Program-made: the position numbers and the translations under genes
NCBI RefSeq assembly: GCF_001039355.2
Contig: NW_019775497.1
Location: forward strand, 224,678 to 288,677
Length of the DNA stretch: 64,000 nucleotides
Source: Lingula anatina
Taxonomy: Eukaryota; Brachiopoda; Lingulata; Lingulida; Lingulidae
Reading direction: 5' to 3'
Shown: one piece after another, positions 57,695-64,000 of the stretch
Position numbering within the stretch: position 1 is the first letter of the stretch
Layout of the letters: each line of letters begins with the position of its first letter
The notes under the pieces: model-generated
What the model was told of the DNA's origin: nothing
What the model saw: the letters and a program-made list of their open reading frames with translations, nothing else
Database searches by the model: none

Positions 57695-60600
57695 AAAAAT
57701 GAAAAAAAATAAAATAAAATAAAATAAATAAAAAACCGACTGCAAACAAACAGATTGATATACTTGCCAAAATGTTTTCGCAAGTAAAGGAAACATTTAT
57801 GCTTATAATACAAAGGTGGTGAGTTACTGGCATGAATTATTTACTTCATTCGTATATGTGGTTTTGATAAAGTTGTCGATAGTCTCCTCTCTTTGCCCTT
57901 TCCAAACACCGATTTGTGGTCTGTGTACTCATCCACTGTAATACTTTTATTTTACCACCTTTAGTTCTTGTCGGATTAATATATACTTGTCGGAGTTATC
58001 TTCTGTGTGAAGGGTTGGTTGATTACACGTCACGTCCTTATCTTAAGTTAACTGTTACGTTATATAGAACGTGTCTATACGTGAGAAAAAAAATATAACT
58101 TTGTTTTGAAACACATGGTTCTAAATTCCTAAATGCTATCATTAATTAGTTGTCTACTTATCTCATTGCAGAGTATTGTGGCGAACCACCCCAGGTCGCG
58201 TTTGCATATCGAATAGCATTAGCAAAGAATTACAGGAAAGGCGAGAGAATCCGCTATACTTGTGAAAAAGGTAGGCTCATGTAATAAAAAGGCAGGAAAT
58301 GATGTGTGTCAATTTTTTTTGAGAATGCAGGTTTATGCACTATGGGGACTTAATCTAGTATACTGTGAACCGATTGTTTACAATGTATAGGGCAGGTTTA
58401 GTGACATTATATGTTATACGGCATTATACGGCATGGCAATTGAGATCTCTGTTCAGCACCAACAGCGGTCTCCTGCTTCGTTGTCAGCAATTTCTAAGAG
58501 AATCTTATCAAAATACTCTTTAAATTTAAAAATTAATGTGGGAAAAGTCGTTCAGTGTATTTTCTAACCTTTAATTTACCGGGGTATTATACCTAGAATG
58601 GTATTTTAATATTTACATATTGTTTTTATTAAAAAAAATTAATCCCTTGTATCTAATGATGAAAGACAAAATAGCGATTCTCTTCGTTTCCTCTAGGATA
58701 TCAGCATGTTGGCGGATCTTCATACAAATTCTGTCTCACGGGAGTATGGGTTGGGCATAACATTATATGTGAACGTAAGTAGAAAATAAATGATTTACTT
58801 AAAAATCATCACACAATGTCAGGGGTTGTAATGTTTATATTCACAACCCCCTTTGCGGTAACTATATCTTATTCTTTTATTTTATGTTATTATTTACATC
58901 ACCATAAATTTGTGCAGTAAATGGGTTCAACTGGTTTATCTATTAAAAGACGTACAGAATAGGATTGTTTGACATTATACTTAAAACAGTAACAGTTATG
59001 GTGTATATTTTTTACAAGTGCTAGCTTCACCTGTTGTATGTAGAAAAAACTTTTATCGCTTAGTATGTGTATTTTCTTGAACTTGTAGAGTATTTTAAAA
59101 TATATATATACAATATTTAATAGAATATTTAAATGAGCATACCAAAATATGGATTGACGTTGGTGAATTTTTTGTGACTTTGACTATAGAAATTGCACCA
59201 CCAACATCCAATTTGTACCCTGGGGCTTTGTTCGACTACAAGCGCCAATGCTGCCAAAAAGGATTGAGGGCTCGAACCGGAAATGAGTCATGCGCCACCT
59301 TGGCCAAGTCGATGTGCGAACCGTGCAAGACTGCCTTCCTGAAATGCTGTCCTGACCAGGACCTGCCTCAAGAAGATGTTCAGCCGAGTAAGGGACTATT
59401 AGACTATATGGTGTTATTTATCTATCAGGCCCGAAGCCGCCAGCGATTTCAAAGGGGGGTGGGTGGGTTCTAAAAAAAAATGGACCTTTTCTTTGAAACC
59501 TTCTTGCATCTTGATCAAATTTCGTCCAGAGTGGACAATCTCTCGGCAGAAGTGCGGTTCTTTCTAATCCCTCGAATCCTCCTGGCTACTGACCGGTCTA
59601 CTTATTTATATAAACATTGGGGTGAGTGATTAGCAACGTTTTGACAATACTGATATTGAATATACAATATATGCATTATAAAAAGTTATATAACCTGATG
59701 GTTGTCCAACGGACTGGACCACGGTCATGTGTCACGGTTCTGAAAAGGAATGTAAGAGATAAATTCAATCGTTATGAAAATTATGTCTACTTATGTTTAC
59801 CATCCAAGGTGGTAATATTGCTTTAGGGGCTTGGGGGGGGGGGGGGGGGGGGGGTTGCGCTGCCATTAGTTAACGTTAACGGCGTCTCAGTTTGTATGCC
59901 AGTATGTACACAAAATTTTAGGAGCTAATTTTTACTCTATGTCATTATCCATTCTGTTTATTTTACCTGTCTGTAGTATGTCATATTTAGCAAGCATGTA
60001 ATATAATATAATATAATATAATATAATATAATATAATATAATATAATATAATATAATATAATATACCAGTGAGCTGTTCACAGCCTCCCAAGGCCGCATA
60101 CGCCTACGTATCAGCCCCAGAGAAGTTATACGAACATGGAGGAAAAGTCCACTACATTTGTCTGAAAGGTACTTAAAAAACTTTTTTTAGAAAGCACAAA
60201 ATCAAATACATTGAGTATGTAGTAAGTTTGCCATTTAATTTACTAGTCTGTCATCCTGTAAAGCTCTCCGAATATTGTCTTGAAAAGTGGAACTAGAAAG
60301 TGGAAGTCTTTTTTCCGGGTATTTATACAGCGTTCCTTTTTCTTAAGGCTATCAACACACCAACGGCTCCACACACAAAGTTTGTGAAAATGGAACATGG
60401 ACGGGGGAAGATATTGGCTGCGAAAGTAAGTTATCATATTAATGGGTCACATGAATATTTTCTCAATTTTTTTTCTTTTTGTATTTATACGAATATTAAA
60501 AGTGCAATTAGTAATAACGCAAGCTATGCGGTTAAAATAGTAAGAGAAATACGTATTTGCAGTATATGAATGGTCGTCTAAAGGTCATGTTCAGGACCAG

Positions 60601-61043
60601 TTGGGCTGCGGACTAACTAGTCCACGGATCAAACATGTCTGCAGGGGCAGGGCAATTAAATACTGGCTTGCTTTCAAGTTGGTCACGCCAAATTGATCCG
60701 CCGACTAGTTAGTCCGTGGATCAACTGGTCCTGAACAGGCCCTCAATATAATAAACATAAATTACATGAACTTGTGCATATTTGTGTTTCTTTCTTATCA
60801 GAGATTACACTGCCTCCAAACCCGGACATTGACCCAGATGCACTGAAGGATTACATTCGGATGTGTTGTCTTAAGGGGCTGAAAACCAAGGCCGGAAGCG
60901 GAACCTGCAAGGAACTGTCTCTCCCCATGTGCGAACCTTGCAAGACCCCGTTTCTGAAGTGTTGCGTGGATAAAACCATCAACATATATAGATCGACTCT
61001 TTATACAGCAATTACGTCATATTCAAAATTATTAGTAAATTAA
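55650..61043 (+). CDS. Secreted protein, signal peptide-CCP-ANATO-CCP-ANATO
   Basis: Seven exons: 55650-55734, 58172-58270, 58697-58774, 59190-59387, 60070-60168, 60348-60425, 60802-61043; every intron is phase 1, total 292 residues. Exon 1 is a signal peptide (LSVAAVLFVVTFWQTAA). Exons 2-3 make a CCP/sushi domain (CGEPPQVAFAY, IRYTCEKGYQHVGG, FCLTGVWVG, final Cys), with the intron at the conserved Gly-Tyr. Exon 4 makes an anaphylatoxin-like (ANATO) domain: CC, then Cys after 12 residues, then MCEPC and FLKCC. Exons 5-6 and 7 repeat the set (CSQPPKAAYAY, YICLKGYQHTNG, GTWTGEDIGC; then MCCLKGLKT, MCEPC, FLKCC). Exon sizes 99/78 recur exactly. CCP and ANATO occur in complement proteins, but a protein made only of these alternating units is not one I know. 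It should be secreted and disulphide-rich; partner unknown. Stop TAA at 61041. Confidence 0.88.
56803..57011. repeat. MITE family A, copy 3
   Basis: Same body and ends as 8324-8532 and very similar to it (GATCGATCTATC, GGGGAGTCTCACTAGATTAC, CGTGAACCCCCAGGGAG, AGGTCGATC twice). The outermost left end is changed (TTCTCACAACTTTTAG). It lies in the first intron of the CCP-ANATO gene. Confidence 0.8.
57653..57695. repeat. CA microsatellite
   Basis: (CA)n with CGCA interruptions at its left edge, in the first intron of the CCP-ANATO gene. Confidence 0.9.
59429..59603. repeat. Short dispersed repeat, copy 3
   Basis: Starts CAGGCCCGAAGCCGCCAGCG and ends CCTCCTGGCTACTG, an inverse-like pair; same family as 6880-7010 and 44139-44285. 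In the intron after ANATO 1. Confidence 0.55.
59826..59855. repeat. Poly-G tract
   Basis: A G run of about 25, preceded by GGGGCTTGGG. It could form a quadruplex on the coding strand of this intron. Confidence 0.85.
59996..60066. repeat. AATAT pentanucleotide array at an acceptor
   Basis: About 13 AATAT units run to within 5 bp of the CAG acceptor of exon 60070, so this intron has no ordinary pyrimidine tract. Confidence 0.9.
60586..60742. repeat. MITE with long inverted ends
   Basis: GTTCAGGACCAGTTG at about 60589 and its inverse CAACTGGTCCTGAAC at about 60723-60737, with further inverted matches (GGACTAACTAGTCC and GACTAGTTAGTCC). About 155 bp, no frame. In the intron before the last ANATO exon. 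Confidence 0.7.
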
Positions 61044-62633
61044 AAGTTGTTTCTAATTTTTGGTGATTGCATTTTATCTGTATTAACATAACCAAACATT
61101 GCGTTCTGGTATTGTATTTTATGTGAAACGAATGCACTATCTGCTTTATTCACAGTAACTGAATTGTCTTTCATTTCGAGGATTGAATCTGTATCAACAG
61201 CAATTGCGAACAAATTAAACCAAGTATATTTTGGTGTAAAATAGTTTGTATCTGGGTATTATTATAGGTGTTCAATATACATTGGAATAAACCTACACAA
61301 TAATTTTTATCATCATGTTTCCTCCCATTATTCACAATGCAGTACAGGGCTAGATATGAATCCACCATTTCGTATTGGGAATCAACCTGGAGGTTTGTGA
61401 CAAATGCTAACATGAGTTTAAATAATTTTTCTCACATTAAGCATAAATTAATTCATTAAAAGGTCCGCATCTACCCTGCTTTTTGATTATCAATTATAGA
61501 TTTGTAAAAAAAAAATTAAGTTTTTCCTTAGAGGCATATACAGTACACAGTTCGAGGAGCAATGTCACAGCTTCGCATTTATCATGTGCACGGTACATCT
61601 TAGTAGAATTCATACTGCCGCTATTTTTTATTTTATTAATTTCCCTACTGGTTATTACACATGGACGTTTATGTATTAAATGTGCTGTTTTAGTTATCCT
61701 GATTTATAGATGTGGAGTACTGAGCCGAATCCACTTCAAAAGTAGCCATCCAGAACCGCAGCAATACAAATATGACGGACCTAAAATGCAAAGACGTCCC
61801 TGACATACATGTATGTCCCGAAATTCTTATATTCAGAAATTCTAGGACATGATCGAAATTTCATTTGCAACATTATACAGTGTAATTATGCACTATCAAT
61901 AACGATGTTGGTAATAACACGAGAATTAAAATATGATTTACTAACTTAAAAATGTACATTGACCAGTTTTGCTCAGTGTTCATTCACTTTTGTTTACTAA
62001 AAAAGTGGTCCACTTACGTTAACACAAGGCGGGGCAGAGAGCGCATACATCACCGCCGCGGAAACGTCCAAGGGCTGCAGGGCCTATGGCAAAGTACAGA
62101 AATAATATGTATATACAATTTAAGATTTTATCAAAAGATCCGTCTATCAATTAACATCGAAGAAATGAATTGCTTTTACCGCGCGCGTATGTAAGTAACC
62201 AGTTCACCCCTCCTCTCCACTTTTCCTGGACAAATTCCTATGCAACGAGTAACGTTCTTGTTTTCATTCTCTCTCGTTTCTTGCCTTCTTGGCGTTATAA
62301 TAATAGAAAGTTTTCTATCTTAAAGTTATCCATATTGCAATTATCCACGTATCTGCATGCAGGACCCAGCCCTGAACCGTTCAAATGGCATAAGGGATTT
62401 TTAAAACTTAAAGTCACTTTTGAATTGACAAATCACAGACGTATAGCGGAGAAAACATTTCTGAAGTAGATGTGCAGGTATAAGGTAGTAATCAATAAAA
62501 CAAAACCTGCCTTTTCTGGAACTTGCAATGCCTCCTCCAGGAGGAAATCTTCTGTGGAACCAGTCTGCACCAAACTCGGGCATATGACCTGTTCAATGAA
62601 ATCACAACTGCCTGTACGATAGAAAAAAAAAAG

Positions 62634-62636
<3 letters not shown>
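61044..62636. other. Stretch after the CCP-ANATO gene, possible extra exon at 61535-61803
   Basis: Behind a TTCCTTAG acceptor a frame reads to TGA at 61801-61803 through a hydrophobic stretch (LVEFILPLFFILLISLLVI) and a charged tail (HPEPQQYKYDGPKMQRRP). It could be an alternative last exon giving a membrane form, but I find no donor of the right phase in the last ANATO exon. Nothing else is recognised to 62636. Confidence 0.25.
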
Positions 62637-62710
<74 letters not shown>

Positions 62711-62728
62711 TTTTTTGGGGGGGGGGGG
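62637..62728. repeat. TA run followed by T run and G run
   Basis: (TA)n of about 55 bp, then about 25 T, then about 12 G. Similar T-then-G tracts stand at 22653-22694 and 25568-25599. Confidence 0.9.
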
Positions 62729-62886
62729 CATGAGTTCTCTATTGGTCTACAAGTGATATGAATAAAAAATATTCACATATATGGGACACCGGCACGTGAA
62801 AAGCTCTTAGACCAACAGCGCAACATCTCCTTGGCGTAGACGCCCACAGACGCTTTAAATGACACTAGATTGAAAAGACTACGAAC

Positions 62887-63903
62887 CGTTGTTCTAATCG
62901 TGGAGTTCTCTTTTCTCAGCTCGTGACGCAGACCCTCTGTGATGGCGTTCAGTGCGTGCTTGGTTGCTGAATAAGTGTGCAAGTTGCCATATTCCAGTAC
63001 AGCATGGCCCATTGAGCTGCAAAAGAAAAAGAAACATAATTTGCAGATTGCATTATTCAAATAATTTCATTCAAAGAAACCGCAGCTTTCTTATGAGGGC
63101 GATGTCCCTTTGATTATCCTACCTGAATCAAATGTATAAACGTTTTGCATGGACACAGGGAGACGCCAATATAATGTTAGGTTTTGATCTATGACTCTCT
63201 GTCATGGGGGACTCTCTATCACGTTACACTGGTACCAATAGTTATTTTGTTAGTAACTCCTACGGAATACTCCATTGCAAGACAGGACCAATGACCTTGG
63301 CCCCAAATCATGAACGGTGTTATCCCAGTAAATACAGAACGTTCTTTGTTTATGTAAACGTTATGGTGACGTTATAATAATGCATTGTGTTTGCTGGGAT
63401 TAGGTCGCTGTGCAATTGATGTACTCTCACCCACCACAATTTATTAATAATTAATTATAATGAGACTTGAGCTGCCTTGGCAGAGGTCTATGTTCTCTGT
63501 GTGCTTTTTTAGTTGTCATATCTTTTGATCTCTTGTTTGAGCATTTATTAAGGATAAATGGAATAAAAAATTAAATTTCCTGTCATTGCCCTCTTTGCAA
63601 AAAATTAATGAAGCGATTTTATACTCATTTGACAATATCATTTTACAACTATTTCCGCCTATTATGCATGAGTCATGCTCTTTCTCCATCACTGCTGCCA
63701 AACTGCCCATCAGAGACATGCAAACCAACACAAGAACATTAATTTAAGAAAACAATCAACAGCAATCCCCAGAAGGAGAGAGGGATGGAGTACGAGAGAT
63801 GGATTTACCTGCTAATGTTAATAATATGTCCGTCATTCACATTGCGTTCCTTCATAGACTTAATGGAGAGATGTGCAACCGTGGTGGCAGCCAGTAAATT
63901 CAC
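62887..63903 (-). CDS. Short-chain dehydrogenase/reductase, DHRS11-like, two internal exons
   Basis: Minus-strand exons 63903-63809 and 63016-62887. The first reads VNLLAATTVAHLSIKSMKER, then NDGHIININ-like HIINIS; the second SMGHAVLEYGN, YSATKHALNAITEGLRHEL and STIRTT. These are the SDR strand with catalytic Ser and the YxxxK site, closest in my memory to DHRS11 (farnesol/3-keto-steroid dehydrogenase group). The NAD-binding start lies beyond the right edge (5' side); the C-terminal exon is not seen in 62.77-62.88 kb and must be elsewhere or lost. The donor after 62887 is GTTCGT, weak. Phase between the two exons agrees (AG + C gives Ser). Substrate not inferable. Confidence 0.85.
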
Positions 63904-63977
63904 CTACAAAACACATCATATTTAATACAACGAGATAAACCGGTAGGCACAGTGTTCAGGGTGCAAGAGAAATTAGA

Positions 63978-64000
63978 CCCTATTCCCATAGATTTTAGAT
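63978..64000. repeat. MITE family A, copy 4, cut by the window edge
   Basis: The last 23 bases (CCCTATTCCCATAGATTTTA then GAT) match the left end of the family at 8324 and 14174. The element runs out of the window. Confidence 0.65.

Noticed and set aside
62773-62886. Continuation of the short-chain dehydrogenase frame beyond 62887
   Set aside because: The frame stays open but loses the family's sequence at IRTT, where a splice donor is expected; the rest reads as intron.

Overview
The window is nuclear DNA of an animal: spliced genes with GT-AG introns, long AT-rich intergenic sequence, many microsatellites, DNA-transposon debris, a BEL/Pao retrotransposon and Toll-like receptors. Gene content (TLRs, an ankyrin-death protein, a secreted CCP/anaphylatoxin protein, a nucleotide-sugar dehydratase) fits a marine invertebrate. 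I cannot fix the phylum from sequence alone; a cephalochordate, hemichordate or lophotrochozoan would all be compatible. Assembly gaps or joins lie at 12365 (one N), 26430-26500 (N run) and 52183 (one N).

Layout. 139-4603 (+): the last seven coding exons of ATG9 (autophagy lipid scramblase), with scrambled copies of its own exon fragments in two introns. 9416-12157 (-): a rhamnose-type nucleotide-sugar enzyme. One exon carries the C-terminal tail of a 4-keto-rhamnose epimerase/reductase and then, in frame, the NAD-binding start of a glucose 4,6-dehydratase; this order is the reverse of plant RHM. 12.2-19.8 kb: gene-poor, with MITEs and fold-back elements. 19855-21603 (+): intronless ankyrin-death protein. 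23967-25409 (+): intronless acyltransferase of the condensation/CAT-like superfamily.

27.9-49.45 kb: three tandem units of about 7 kb, each with one TLR (two exons: ectodomain plus membrane segment, then TIR). Copy 1 is open but has lost a cap cysteine. Copy 2 is frameshifted by a 149-bp tandem duplication and has a shortened TIR tail. Copy 3 keeps only the ectodomain, because a BEL/Pao element abuts it at the point where the membrane segment should follow. A kappaB-like palindrome lies about 330-360 bp upstream of each start. Unit 3 alone holds a coiled-coil/ubiquitin-fold-like gene with an in-frame TGA; unit 1 keeps only its start-codon remnant. 49.45-54.84 kb: BEL/Pao sequence, apparently two copies joined at an N, one lacking reverse transcriptase.

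55650-61043 (+): a seven-exon secreted protein, signal peptide-CCP-ANATO-CCP-ANATO, built by duplicating one exon triplet; it resembles a miniature complement factor. 62887-63903 (-): two internal exons of a short-chain dehydrogenase (DHRS11-like). Several genes (TLRs, ankyrin-death, CCP-ANATO) point to innate immunity, but no co-regulation is shown beyond the shared TLR upstream region.
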